DNA of 64,000 nucleotides from CAVSWT01 sp963731745 (lineage in GTDB: Bacteria; Bacteroidota; Ignavibacteria; Ignavibacteriales; Ignavibacteriaceae). The position numbers and the translations under genes are program-made. Positions within the stretch are counted from its first letter, which is position 1. Each line of letters begins with the position of its first letter. The DNA lies in contig CAVSWT010000031.1 of assembly GCA_963731745.1 (NCBI GenBank), positions 7,895 through 71,894 on the forward strand. The letters are read 5' to 3'. Positions 7,993 to 15,940 of this stretch are shown piece after piece. The notes beneath the pieces were generated by a model, which was not told the origin of the DNA, did not search any database, and worked only from the letters and a program-made list of their open reading frames with translations.

Positions 7993-8499
7993 ATGAATAC
8001 TTTCGAATTTGAGGTAGCTTTTTCATTTTGTAAAGAAGATGAAACATTAGCAATAGAACTAAACAGCTTGCTTACAGATCGATACAACACATATATCTAT
8101 TTAGAAAAACAAAATGAATTAGCTGGAAAAGACGGGGAAATGGAATTTAAGAATGTTTTTAAAAACAGATCTCGTGTAGTAGTAATATTATATCGTAATA
8201 AATGGGGGAACACACCATGGACTCGTATGGAACAAGAAGCGATAAGAGACAGAGCATTTGAAAATGGCTATGATTTTACATTATTTATTCTTACTGAGAA
8301 GAATATGCAAATGCCAGAATGGTTACCAAAGCAAAGAATTTGGTATGATTTGGAAAGATATGGGACTAAAGCTGCTGCAAATGTAATTGATCTAAAAATA
8401 AAAGAGAATTTTGGCACATTACGAATAGAAAATGCAGAAGAAAAAGCGAAAAGGTTACAAAGAATAATAGAATTTAAAAATAAAAAGAAAAAATTTTAA
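7993..8499 (+). CDS. TIR-domain protein, N-terminal part (frameshifted)
   Basis: 168 residues. FEVAFSFCKEDETLAIELNSLL gives the first strand and helix of a TIR fold, RSRVVVILYRNKWGNTPWTR the strand-D region, and W76-x3-E80 is where the NADase glutamate of catalytic TIR domains usually lies. The frame ends at 8499 in a lysine-rich A tract (residues KNKKKKF), yet the next frame stays open for 137 more codons with coherent protein sequence. The original gene almost certainly ran to 8912. TIR proteins act in signalling or antiphage defence by NAD+ cleavage; activity here is inferred, and no recognisable partner gene is adjacent. Either a homopolymer sequencing error or a real inactivating or switching indel could explain the break. 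Confidence 0.75.
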   Translation: MNTFEFEVAFSFCKEDETLAIELNSLLTDRYNTYIYLEKQNELAGKDGEMEFKNVFKNRSRVVVILYRNKWGNTPWTRMEQEAIRDRAFENGYDFTLFILTEKNMQMPEWLPKQRIWYDLERYGTKAAANVIDLKIKENFGTLRIENAEEKAKRLQRIIEFKNKKKKF

Positions 8500-8912
8500 A
8501 CTCAATTGAAGGAGTCCAAACTGCTGAAAAAGAAGTTAAGAACTTATTCTCTATAATTGAGCAAATAGCCCAAAATTCTTCAAATAAAGAAATTGGTCTG
8601 AATTTTATTGTACATAAAGGAGAAAAATATTGTAATTTTTTTGCAGCTGATACCGAATATTGCATTCAAACTAAATGGGAAAGCTATTCATGGAATAACC
8701 TTTCTGATTCTTACTTATTAGTTGAGTTAACAAATCCAGTCAGATTCCGTCGAAGTCCTAATATATATTCAAAATATACATTTCATTTTGATTTAAATGA
8801 AGCAACTAATTTTGGTTGGTTGTCATCACATAAAAAATTTTTATCGTCGGAAAACTTAGCCGATCATATTTTCAAAATATTATTAAATAAATTAGAAAAT
8901 AAATTTAAATAA
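8484..8912 (+). pseudogene. C-terminal part of the TIR-domain gene, in another frame
   Basis: Reading frame 3 from 8484 gives KEKILNSIEGVQTAEKEVKN and continues through LFSIIEQIAQ to a mixed alpha/beta domain (FIVHKGEKYCNFFAADTEYC, then WLSSHKKFLSSENLADHIFK) and stops at 8910-8912. There is no start codon with a ribosome-binding site near its beginning, and it overlaps the A tract in which the upstream TIR frame ends, so it is best read as the rest of that gene displaced by one lost base between about 8482 and 8493. The domain is not one I recognise; by position it would be the sensor or effector half. Confidence 0.7.
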
Positions 8913-9051
8913 GATTCTAATACAAAAACACAATAATATTTTTTAACCTTTCTATCTACTATTGTGAGTTACTACCTTCCAATTCTATTTCAATTAAATT
9001 ATTTTTATTTAAACAATTCTTAAAATAAAAACACGATCAAAGGAGATAAAA

Positions 9052-9918
9052 ATGAAAATAGGTTTTATTGGTTTAGGAATTATGGGACACAATATGGCAA
9101 TGAACTTAATTAAAAATAATTATGATTTAACAGTTCATAATAGAACAAAATCCAAAGCAGAGCCTTTAATTAAAGCCGGTGCAAAGTGGGCAGACACTCC
9201 CGCAGACGCAGCAAAAGATGCAGATATATTATTTACGATGCTTGGAGATCCGGCAGCAGTTAGAGAAACAGCATTAGATGAAAACGGATTTTTATCATCT
9301 TTAAAGAAAAATTCAATTTGGGTTGACTGCAGCACAGTTAATCCTTCCTTTTCAAAAGAAATGAACGGCAAAGCAAAAGAAAATGGAATACGATTTATGG
9401 ATGCGCCGGTAAGCGGGACAAGGACTCCTGCAGAAAAGGGAGAATTAGTTTTTTATGTTGGCGGTGAAGAAAAAGATTTAAAGGAAGTTGAACCTCTCTT
9501 AAATGTAATGGGCAAAGCAATTCACCACATGGGTGCCGCTGGAATGGGTACATCAATTAAAATGGTGGTTAACTTAATGCTTGGAGTAAATATGGCTGCT
9601 TTTTCAGAAGCCATTAATCTGGGTCAAAAATTAGGATTACAAAAAGAGAAGCTTTTTGAAATTATGATCGGCGGAATTGCAGTCCCTCCTTTTATGTCGT
9701 ATAAAAGAAGCAAGATGGAAACAGATAAATACGAGCCGGACTTCCCTCTTCGTTGGATGCTTAAAGATTTAACGCTTGATCAAAAAACGGCAGACGAATT
9801 TAAAGTTAATATGTCTCTTGCAAAAGCAGCATCTGAAATATATTCTGAAGCGATAAATAAAGGAATGGGTGATTTAGACTTTTCTGCGGTTTATAAGTAT
9901 GTGAGTGAAAAAGAATAA
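9052..9918 (+). CDS. NAD(P)-dependent beta-hydroxyacid dehydrogenase
   Basis: A 288-residue member of the 3-hydroxyisobutyrate dehydrogenase / tartronate semialdehyde reductase / GLYR family. The Rossmann motif is IGFIGLGIMGHNMA, followed by VHNRT (NADPH-type second-strand end), the substrate loop DAPVSGT and the catalytic lysine in GTSIKMVVNLML. Family members oxidise or reduce short beta-hydroxy acids or detoxify semialdehydes; the plant and Geobacter GLYR enzymes act on glyoxylate and succinic semialdehyde. CAAAGGAGATAAAAATG is a strong ribosome-binding site and fixes the start. It is monocistronic, ending in a convergent arrangement with the RidA gene across a long inverted repeat. Exact substrate not determinable. 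Confidence 0.9.
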   Translation: MKIGFIGLGIMGHNMAMNLIKNNYDLTVHNRTKSKAEPLIKAGAKWADTPADAAKDADILFTMLGDPAAVRETALDENGFLSSLKKNSIWVDCSTVNPSFSKEMNGKAKENGIRFMDAPVSGTRTPAEKGELVFYVGGEEKDLKEVEPLLNVMGKAIHHMGAAGMGTSIKMVVNLMLGVNMAAFSEAINLGQKLGLQKEKLFEIMIGGIAVPPFMSYKRSKMETDKYEPDFPLRWMLKDLTLDQKTADEFKVNMSLAKAASEIYSEAINKGMGDLDFSAVYKYVSEKE

Positions 9919-9972
9919 GTTAAAGTAATAATATTCTGATTGCTTGATAAGATTAATATATAATGCTTATTT

Positions 9973-10054
9973 TCATTTCGATCTCGATTACGAGATGAAG
10001 AAATCTATTTAACATACCATAAAAGATTTCTCACTCGATGACTCGTTCGAAATG
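9973..10054. repeat. Long imperfect inverted repeat between convergent genes
   Basis: The left arm (9973-10006, beginning TCATTTCGATCTCG and ending GAAGAAATCT) and the right arm (10024-10054, beginning AGATTTCTCACTCG and ending CGTTCGAAATGA) are near reverse complements around a 17-base loop. Its words resemble short dispersed repeats seen in many Bacteroidota intergenic regions (a family-level memory, not checked). Lying exactly between two convergent gene ends, it could serve as a bidirectional transcription terminator. Confidence 0.7.
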
Positions 10055-10066
10055 ACTTCTTTTTAT

Positions 10067-10525
10067 TTACTTCTTAACTTTTACAATCATCTCAATTTCA
10101 ACGGCAGCATTTAAAGGAAGTCCACTAACCCCTACGGCGCTTCTTGCATGCTTTCCAATTTCACCAAAAATTTGTCCGATTAATTCAGAAGCCCCGTTGG
10201 CAACTTTCGGCTGGTCACCGTATCCATCAACACTATTTACAAATACTGATAGCTTTACAATTCTTTCAATTTTATTTAAATCTCCGGTAACTCCTTTTAC
10301 AGCCGCAAGACAATTTAAAGCGCATATCTCTGCTGCTTTTTGTCCGTCTTCCAATGTTAATTCAGCACCGACTTTTCCTTTATATTTTAATTCACCTTTT
10401 ACAAAAGGTATTTGCCCTGCTGTAAAAACAAAATCACCAGAAACCAATGCGGGAATGTAAGCCGCAACAGGTTTTGCAACTTCAGGCAATTCAAATCCAA
10501 GTTCTTTTATTTTTTCTTCAATCAT
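10067..10525 (-). CDS. RidA family protein (reactive imine/enamine deaminase)
   Basis: About 152 residues from ATG 10525, chosen because AAAAAAGGAGAATAAAATG gives an ideal ribosome-binding site; an upstream start at 10546 would read through it. The Rid/YjgF fold is visible as GDFVFTAGQIPF, AAVKGVTGDLNKIERIVKLS and the signature ending KHARSAVGVSGLPLNAAVEI, with the conserved arginine that binds the substrate carboxylate. RidA hydrolyses 2-aminoacrylate-type enamines from PLP enzymes to 2-keto acids and ammonia, protecting PLP enzymes. It is divergently transcribed from mazG with about 96 bases between them, so both housekeeping genes share one promoter region. Confidence 0.93.
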   Translation of the reverse strand: MIEEKIKELGFELPEVAKPVAAYIPALVSGDFVFTAGQIPFVKGELKYKGKVGAELTLEDGQKAAEICALNCLAAVKGVTGDLNKIERIVKLSVFVNSVDGYGDQPKVANGASELIGQIFGEIGKHARSAVGVSGLPLNAAVEIEMIVKVKK

Positions 10526-10621
10526 TTTATTCTCCTTTTTTAACAAGTATCAATTTTGCTATCTTTGTTTTTCAAACGCCGAGGATTTACTCACGCAATT
10601 TACAAATAAAGGTTTTAAAAT

Positions 10622-11422
10622 ATGATTGAAAATAATTTTAAAGAGTTGGTTGATATTGTGAAAAGACTAAGAGTTGAATGTCCCTGGGATCGCGAACAAA
10701 CCAATGATTCAATAAAATCGGCCACGATTGAAGAAGCTTATGAAGTGGTAGAAGCAATCGATAATAAAGATTACGAAGAATTAAAAAAAGAATTGGGTGA
10801 TGTTTTACTGCATGTAGTCTTTCATTCAATTATGGCTGAAGAAAAAAATGAATTCAAATTAGAAGAAGTAATTGAATCAATAAAAGAAAAGCTTATTCGC
10901 AGGCACCCTCATGTTTTCGGTAATATACAAGTTTCTGATTCTAATGAAGTAAAAAAGAATTGGGAAGAAATTAAAATGCAGGAAGGCAGAGAGTTTGTAT
11001 TAGACGGTGTACCTGCAAATCTGCCTGCTCTGCAACGCGCGCATAGGCTTCAGGAAAAAGCTGCAAAGGTTGGCTTCGATTGGGAAAAGAAAGAAGATGT
11101 CTGGAAAAAAGTTATTGAAGAAATTGAAGAGATGCACGAGATTGAAGAAATCAAAAGTCAAAAGTCAAACATCAAAAATTTAGATGAGTTAAATGACAAA
11201 CTGGAAAGTGAAATAGGTGATGTGTTTTTCGCTCTTGTGAATTATGCCAGATTCTTAAATGTTAATCCCGAATATGCTTTACGCAAAACAAATAAAAAAT
11301 TTGTCGACAGATTTAATTATGTTCAAAAACGCGTGCAGGAAAACGGCAGAAATATAAATGAATCAAACCTTGAAGAGATGGATAGATATTGGAATGAAAG
11401 TAAAAAGGTTTTGAACAATTAA
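10622..11422 (+). CDS. mazG: Nucleoside triphosphate pyrophosphohydrolase MazG
   Basis: A 266-residue tandem-domain MazG that hydrolyses (d)NTPs to NMPs and pyrophosphate, a house-cleaning enzyme also linked to ppGpp levels. The first domain shows CPWDREQTNDSI, EEAYEVVEAI and ELGDVLLHVVFHS, giving the E-E-x-x-E / E-x-x-D magnesium ligands. The linker contains RRHPHVFG and AHRLQEKAAKVGFDW. The second domain shows KLESEIGDVFFALVNYARFL. Length and both motif sets match E. coli MazG. It is divergent from the RidA gene and followed by the IS remnant. Confidence 0.95.
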   Translation: MIENNFKELVDIVKRLRVECPWDREQTNDSIKSATIEEAYEVVEAIDNKDYEELKKELGDVLLHVVFHSIMAEEKNEFKLEEVIESIKEKLIRRHPHVFGNIQVSDSNEVKKNWEEIKMQEGREFVLDGVPANLPALQRAHRLQEKAAKVGFDWEKKEDVWKKVIEEIEEMHEIEEIKSQKSNIKNLDELNDKLESEIGDVFFALVNYARFLNVNPEYALRKTNKKFVDRFNYVQKRVQENGRNINESNLEEMDRYWNESKKVLNN

Positions 11423-11543
11423 TCAGGCCGGCACACAGAGCTTGTCGAAGTGAAGATTTAATTTAAATATCAGTCTTCAACAAATTCAAACTGAGAATTT
11501 GAGATTCCGGTAAAATAATTTGTGTAAATGGCATTTTGCATTA

Positions 11544-11567
11544 GAGGAAAGGCTCCAGTCTTTCCTC
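11544..11567 (-). terminator. Hairpin after the transposase remnant
   Basis: GAGGAAAG (11544-11551) and CTTTCCTC (11560-11567) form a perfect 8-bp stem with an 8-base loop just beyond the transposase 3' end and inside the left terminal repeat. It could terminate transposase transcription; there is no strong T run, so it may instead be a purely structural IS-end feature. Confidence 0.4.
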
Positions 11568-11570
11568 AAA

Positions 11571-12769
11571 TTAATAGAAAAATTAGAAAGAACAATAGCC
11601 CAATTTCTAATAGGCATAGTCCATTTTTTAGAAGATCTCTGTAAGCAAGATAAAGCATTTTTTTAAGAGCATCATCATTCGGGAACAGATGATCTTGCCT
11701 TAGTAACTTTTCTGAACTGGCGATGAACGCTTCAACAGCATTGGTAGTGTAAATAACAGTTCTTATTTCTTCCGGGTATTTGAAAAAGGTTGATAAATTA
11801 TTCCAGTTACCTCTCCAAGATTTTAAAGCTAATGAATATTTTTTAGACCATGTATCTTCGAGTAAATTAAGATTTTCTAAAGCAGCTTCTTCAGTAGGGG
11901 CAGAGTAAACAGTCTTAACTGTTTCATAAATTCTTTCTGATCTTTAGAAGCAATATATTTTAGAGTATTACGGATCTGATGTATAACGCAAAGCTGGATT
12001 TCTGTTTTAGGGAAAATAGTTTGAATGGCTTCGGGAAAACCTCTCAATCCATCAATGCAAGCAATCAGAATATCTTGAACTCCTCGATTCTTAAGCTCTG
12101 TTAAGAACGCTCAGCCAGAAGTTAGCTCCTTCAGCTTCGCCAACCCAAAGACCAGCAGATCTTTTCTGCCGCTAAGCTCTACTCCCAGACAAGTGTAGGC
12201 AGCCTTTGAGGTTACTTTCTTGGTTGACTCGTCTCTTACTTTGTAATGGATAGCATCAAAGAAAACTATTGGATAAATCCCTTCGAGAGGACGATTCTGC
12301 CACTCTGTTGCAATGTGAACTATCTTATCGGTAATATTGGAAATTAAGGTGGCTGAGACATCTAAACCATACATCTCTTGAACATGTGACTGTATATCTC
12401 GGGTAGTCATTCCTTTTGCATACATGGAGATGATCTTATTCTCAATCGGACCTATAGTTCTTTCATATTTTTTAACAATGATAGGATCAAATTCTCCATT
12501 ACGATCTCGTGGAACAGTAATCTCATTTCTCCATTATCGTTCTTCAGAGTCTTACGGGTTTTTCCGTTTCTGCTATTACCGTTATTCTTTCCGGCTGGTG
12601 AATACTTTTCATAACCGAGTTGTTCGGTTAGCTCAGCTTCAAGCATTTGTTCTAAGGATTTTGACATGAGCTTTTTAATAGCTCCATCCTTACCCATTAA
12701 ATCATTGTAGTTTTTAGCTTTGGCTAGATCGGCTTTTAACTGCTCGATCATTTCATCGGTGAGTTCCAT
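11571..12769 (-). pseudogene. IS256-family (mutator-type) transposase, multiply frameshifted
   Basis: The gene starts at 12769 with MELTDEMIEQLKADLAKAKN and keeps frame to about 12533 (NGKTRKTLKNDNGEM). One lost base there shifts it; the right sequence (ITVPRDRNGEFDP) is in another frame and resumes in the open stretch 12425-12111 (MYAKGMTTRDIQSHV, IVFFDAIHYKVRD with the first catalytic Asp). Further shifts occur near 12165 (GLWVGEAEGANFWLS is out of frame), near 12108, near 11925 (LR/TVYSAPTEEAALENL) and around 11735 (TTNAVEAF carries the catalytic Glu, followed by two compensating shifts). The second Asp, in IACIDGLRGF, is preserved. At least five indels make it a true pseudogene rather than one assembly slip. 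Confidence 0.85.
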
Positions 12770-12843
12770 GATGTGTAAACTCCTTTTGGATTTAAGTTAA
12801 ACATATTATTTATTTTCCCAAAAGCAATACCGCTTTCGAGTGC

Positions 12844-12888
12844 AGAGGATAAGTGCTGCTCCGCTACGCTCCGCAGCACTTATCCTCT
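12844..12888. repeat. Perfect 16-bp stem hairpin inside the IS right end
   Basis: AGAGGATAAGTGCTGC (12844-12859) pairs perfectly with GCAGCACTTATCCTCT (12873-12888) around a 13-base loop. It lies between the transposase start and the right terminal repeat. It may block read-through into the transposase, a known way IS elements avoid being impinged on by outside promoters, or hide its ribosome-binding region in long transcripts. Confidence 0.7.
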
Positions 12889-12961
12889 AATCTTTGATTA
12901 ACCATTTACACAAAATTATTTACACTACAAACAAGTTCGGAATAACATAACATTTACCAAC

Positions 12962-13924
12962 TCACATTTCTTCATTACTTCTAAATTTTTCATACGCATC
13001 GATTATATCTTTTACAAGTCTGTGGCGAACAACATCTGATTTATCAAAATAAACAAATCCGACACCTGTAATTCCCTTTAATATTTCTTTAGCCTGAACC
13101 AGTCCACTTACACTTTTAGCTGGCAGATCAATCTGTGTAATGTCACCGGTAATAATTGCTTTGGAATTCGCACCTAATCTTGTTAAAAACATTTTCATTT
13201 GAGTATCGGTTGCGTTTTGTGCTTCATCTAAAATTACATACGCATTATTTAATGTTCTGCCGCGCATATATGCAAGTGGAACAATCTCCACAACTCTTTT
13301 TTCTATGTATCCTTTTAATTTTTCTGAAGGCATCATATCATCTAATGCATCATATAATGGACGAAGATACGGATCTATTTTCTCTCTAAAATCTCCCGGC
13401 AAAAAGCCTAAACTTTCTCCCGCTTCAACAGCAGGACGCGCTAGAACAATCCTGCTTACGATTCCCTTTTTTAAAGCCGACACTGCTAATGCAACTGCAA
13501 GATATGTTTTACCTGTTCCAGCAGGGCCAATTGCAAAACAGATATCATTCTTCAATGCAGTTTCTATATACTGCTGCTGGCCGGATGTTTTAGCTCTAAT
13601 GGAATCATTCTTTGTATATAGAATAATAGAATCGATTTCCTTATCACTTACAATTTCCTTTCCTTGTATAGAAAGTTCCAATATAGTTTCAACGTCTGAA
13701 GATTTTAAAGAACCTTTGGTATTTAAAACATAAACCATTTCTTTAAAAACTTTTTCGACAGTCTCCACTTCTTCAGGAACACCTTTCATAACAACATTAT
13801 CTCCCCTTACAGTAATGTTAGCGTTAAATCGATCTTCAATTAATTTTAAATTATTGTCATTGCTGCCCAATAGGCTCAGCATATCTACGTTATCAAGCGT
13901 AACTCTTTTTTCAATTGCTGCCAT
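12962..13924 (-). CDS. PhoH-like ATPase (YbeZ type)
   Basis: About 320 residues. The N-terminal KH-like region (residues 1-90, MKGVPEEVETVEKVFKEM) is followed by a P-loop ATPase: Walker A CFAIGPAGTGKTYLAVALAV, Walker B YVILDEAQNAT, and ITGDITQIDLP. Proteins of this class are helicase-like and are linked to rRNA maturation with YbeY in other bacteria. Start choice: ATG 13924 (MAAIEKRVTLDN) lies about 8 bases after AAGGA, whereas ATG 13930 would overlap it. It is preceded by a strong terminator that ends the upstream LysM gene, so it probably has its own promoter in that short gap. No ybeY gene is visible nearby. Confidence 0.92.
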   Translation of the reverse strand: MAAIEKRVTLDNVDMLSLLGSNDNNLKLIEDRFNANITVRGDNVVMKGVPEEVETVEKVFKEMVYVLNTKGSLKSSDVETILELSIQGKEIVSDKEIDSIILYTKNDSIRAKTSGQQQYIETALKNDICFAIGPAGTGKTYLAVALAVSALKKGIVSRIVLARPAVEAGESLGFLPGDFREKIDPYLRPLYDALDDMMPSEKLKGYIEKRVVEIVPLAYMRGRTLNNAYVILDEAQNATDTQMKMFLTRLGANSKAIITGDITQIDLPAKSVSGLVQAKEILKGITGVGFVYFDKSDVVRHRLVKDIIDAYEKFRSNEEM

Positions 13925-13940
13925 TATCATCCTTATTTAA

Positions 13941-13977
13941 ATAAAAAAACCCTCACCAAATTAAAATGATGAGGGTT
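13941..13977 (-). terminator. Rho-independent terminator after the LysM protein gene
   Basis: On the minus strand AACCCTCA (from 13977) and TGAGGGTT (to 13948) form an 8-bp G+C-rich stem with a 14-base loop, followed directly by a run of seven T. It lies 44 bases after the stop of the LysM gene and just before the phoH start. Confidence 0.85.
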
Positions 13978-14020
13978 AATTGATAATATCAATTCGAACA
14001 TTTGAACAATTAAAAACACA

Positions 14021-14707
14021 TTATTGAACTGGAGCCGGTTTATAATTAGTTCTCAATTTATCGTATTTAGCTTTTTCTTGTTCAGTTAAGTTAGGAATAG
14101 TAAATACTTGTTTAGGATAAATTAAATCCGGGTTTTTAATTTTATCTTTATTTGCTTTGTAAATATTCGGCCATGCAAAACCATTTCCGTAATATTCTTT
14201 TTTCTTAGCAATTTTCCAGAGATAATCGCCTTTAACAACTGTGTAATTTTGTTCAGTTGGTTCTTCAACCCATCCATCTAAAGCACTTTGCATTTGATTA
14301 TGAACTTTATCAAAAAATTCTGGTAAAGCACTAATTTTATTCATTTTTAAAGCGTTAAGATCTTTTTGTCTGTCAGCTTTAGGCCCTTCTTTTCTATTTA
14401 TTTTCCCATTTAATTCAGCAACTGCTTGTCTAAAATTATCAACATCTGATTTAGTAGCGCCAACCATTGCATAAAGTTCGTTCATGCAATCATCATAGCT
14501 TTGCATTTCAGTTGATTTCATTTTATCAATATCATTTTGTAAAGACTGAACTTCAGCTTGCAAAGAACTGTCTTGTTCCTGCAATCGTGTCATTTCAGCC
14601 TGCCATTCATCTGTCGTCATTTCTTTTTCTTCTTCCTGTGCCATAATTGCTACTGAAAAAAGAAGCATGAGCGCCAAAATACTAATTAAATATTTTGTTA
14701 ATTTCAT
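14021..14707 (-). CDS. Secreted coiled-coil protein with C-terminal LysM domain
   Basis: 228 residues: signal peptide MKLTKYLISILALMLLFSVA-IMA, a coiled-coil/helical region (about 25-150, QAEMTRLQEQDSSLQAEVQS) and a LysM domain near 157-208 (NYTVVKGDYLWKIAKKKEYYG, then YKANKDKIKNPDLIYPKQVF) that should bind peptidoglycan in the periplasm. It likely forms an operon with the small coiled-coil lipoprotein encoded 51 bases upstream and ends at a clear terminator. Such lipoprotein plus LysM pairs suggest an envelope-tethering role; this is inference. A good purine-rich ribosome-binding site (GGAGGAAAATC) precedes the ATG. Confidence 0.85.
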   Translation of the reverse strand: MKLTKYLISILALMLLFSVAIMAQEEEKEMTTDEWQAEMTRLQEQDSSLQAEVQSLQNDIDKMKSTEMQSYDDCMNELYAMVGATKSDVDNFRQAVAELNGKINRKEGPKADRQKDLNALKMNKISALPEFFDKVHNQMQSALDGWVEEPTEQNYTVVKGDYLWKIAKKKEYYGNGFAWPNIYKANKDKIKNPDLIYPKQVFTIPNLTEQEKAKYDKLRTNYKPAPVQ

Positions 14708-14758
14708 AGAGATTTTCCTCCAAATTCGTGTTAAATAATTTAATTCAATTTTAGAAAT

Positions 14759-15034
14759 TTACTTGGGTAATTTGTCTAAATTAGCCCGTGCTTCTTCTTT
14801 GTCCTTATTGCATTGTTGAAGCTTTGCATTTTTTTCAGCCATATCTTTTTCAAGAGATGCTCTTTCATCTTTTAAAGAATTGGCTTGATCCTGCAAAGAA
14901 CTGACCTTTGATTTTAGATCATTCATTTGCTGCATCATTTCGTCATCTACTCCACCACAACCACTCATGAATGCTACAGCTGCTGTAACTACTGTGATTG
15001 CCAGAGTATTTTTTAGTGCTTTTGCTATTTTCAT
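14759..15034 (-). CDS. Small coiled-coil lipoprotein
   Basis: 91 residues. A signal peptide of type II ends in the lipobox AFMSGC, placing the lipidated Cys near residue 26. The mature part is almost entirely a heptad coiled coil (MMQQMNDLKSKVSSLQDQAN, then LKDERASLEKDMAEKN). It resembles Lpp-like small lipoproteins in shape but has no C-terminal Lys/Arg for peptidoglycan linkage other than LPK at the very end, which might serve. It is co-directional with and close to the LysM gene. Function unknown; a structural link between outer membrane and wall is plausible. Confidence 0.75.
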   Translation of the reverse strand: MKIAKALKNTLAITVVTAAVAFMSGCGGVDDEMMQQMNDLKSKVSSLQDQANSLKDERASLEKDMAEKNAKLQQCNKDKEEARANLDKLPK

Positions 15035-15244
15035 ATGGGAACCTCCACTTATATTAGTTAATTTAGGTTGTTAAATATAGTGCTTAAGTTTCTAGTTATC
15101 AATGTTATTGTCTCTGTAATCTTCTTTTTTATAATAGCTTATAAATATAGGTACTAATTTAATGCCCTTATATAACAAAATTAGTTAATAAGTTCAAGCA
15201 AGTGATGATAAAGTTTATGTCATGTTTGCGCTAAATTACAACCT

Positions 15245-15925
15245 TTAAAATAGCCTTTTTTCTACAAAACTAGTGTAAACATTCCCTGCAATTATAAGAT
15301 GATCAAAAACTGGAATATCTAGTATTTTTCCTGCTTCAACTATTTTTTTTGTAATGGAAATGTCCTCGTTGCTTGGATCTGGATTCCCGCTTGGATGATT
15401 ATGAATTAATATTATACTTGCAGATGAATGTTCTATTGCAGCTTTAAAAATTTCCCTTGGATGAACAACACTGGAATTTAAATTGCCAATTGAAATGGTT
15501 TCATATTTAATTATTTTATTTGCTGAATTTAAGCAGACAATAATAAATTTTTCTTTTAGCTCATCCCTTAACAAGGGTATAAATATTTCAGCAATTTCTT
15601 GCGGAGATGTAATTTTTTTATTTGAAAACCACCTTTGCTGTGATTGAATTCTTCGGCTTATTTCAAAAGCAGCCATTAAGGTAGCAGCTTTATCTTTTCC
15701 GATGCCGGATGTTTTTAATAGATCATTTAAACTTTTTGTTGCCAGCACTGCCAGATTGGTATGGTCTTTTATTACATCCTGAGCCACGGAAATAACTGAC
15801 TTTCCCTTTTTCCCGGTTCGAAGCAAAATTGCAATCAGTTCCGCATCAGTTAAATTTTGAGGTCCTCTTAAAGTAAGTTTTTCGCGGGGCCTATCATCTA
15901 ATGGAAGATCTTTTACAGATGAAAT
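15245..15925 (-). CDS. radC: RadC/JAB-domain protein with non-canonical start
   Basis: RadC-family protein: N-terminal UPF0758 helix-hairpin-helix region (DDRPREKLTLRGPQNLTDAE) and a C-terminal JAB/MPN metalloprotease-like domain with the zinc motif HNHPSGNPDPSNED. Conserved family sequence continues upstream of the first ATG/GTG/TTG codon in frame (a TTG at 15826) to at least DDRPREK, and an in-frame TAA lies at 15935-15937. The only candidate starts are ATT at 15925, five bases after AAGAGG, or ATC at 15928, giving about 226 residues, the normal family length. The gene follows the upstream TPR/binding-protein gene by about 15 bases and is probably translated from the guaA operon message. 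Despite the name, its DNA-repair role is doubtful in the literature. Confidence 0.85.
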   Translation of the reverse strand: MSSVKDLPLDDRPREKLTLRGPQNLTDAELIAILLRTGKKGKSVISVAQDVIKDHTNLAVLATKSLNDLLKTSGIGKDKAATLMAAFEISRRIQSQQRWFSNKKITSPQEIAEIFIPLLRDELKEKFIIVCLNSANKIIKYETISIGNLNSSVVHPREIFKAAIEHSSASIILIHNHPSGNPDPSNEDISITKKIVEAGKILDIPVFDHLIIAGNVYTSFVEKRLF

Positions 15926-15940
15926 GATTACCTCTTATAA

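Larger units (their letters stand above)
11509..12925 (-). mobile_element. Decayed IS256-family insertion sequence
   Basis: The boundaries are imperfect terminal inverted repeats of about 22 bases: 11509-11531 (ending TTTGTGTAAATGG) and 12902-12925 (beginning CCATTTACACAAAATTATTT). The ~1.4 kb length and a single minus-strand mutator-type transposase fit IS256. I find no clear 8-9 bp target duplication beside the ends. The transposase has several frameshifts, so the copy cannot move on its own. Short hairpins near both ends (11544-11567 and 12844-12888) may insulate the element from outside transcription. It separates mazG from phoH. Confidence 0.85.

Noticed and set aside
11423..11508. Target-site duplication of the IS256 element
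   Set aside because: Bases next to the two terminal repeats do not match over 8-9 positions; none is claimed.
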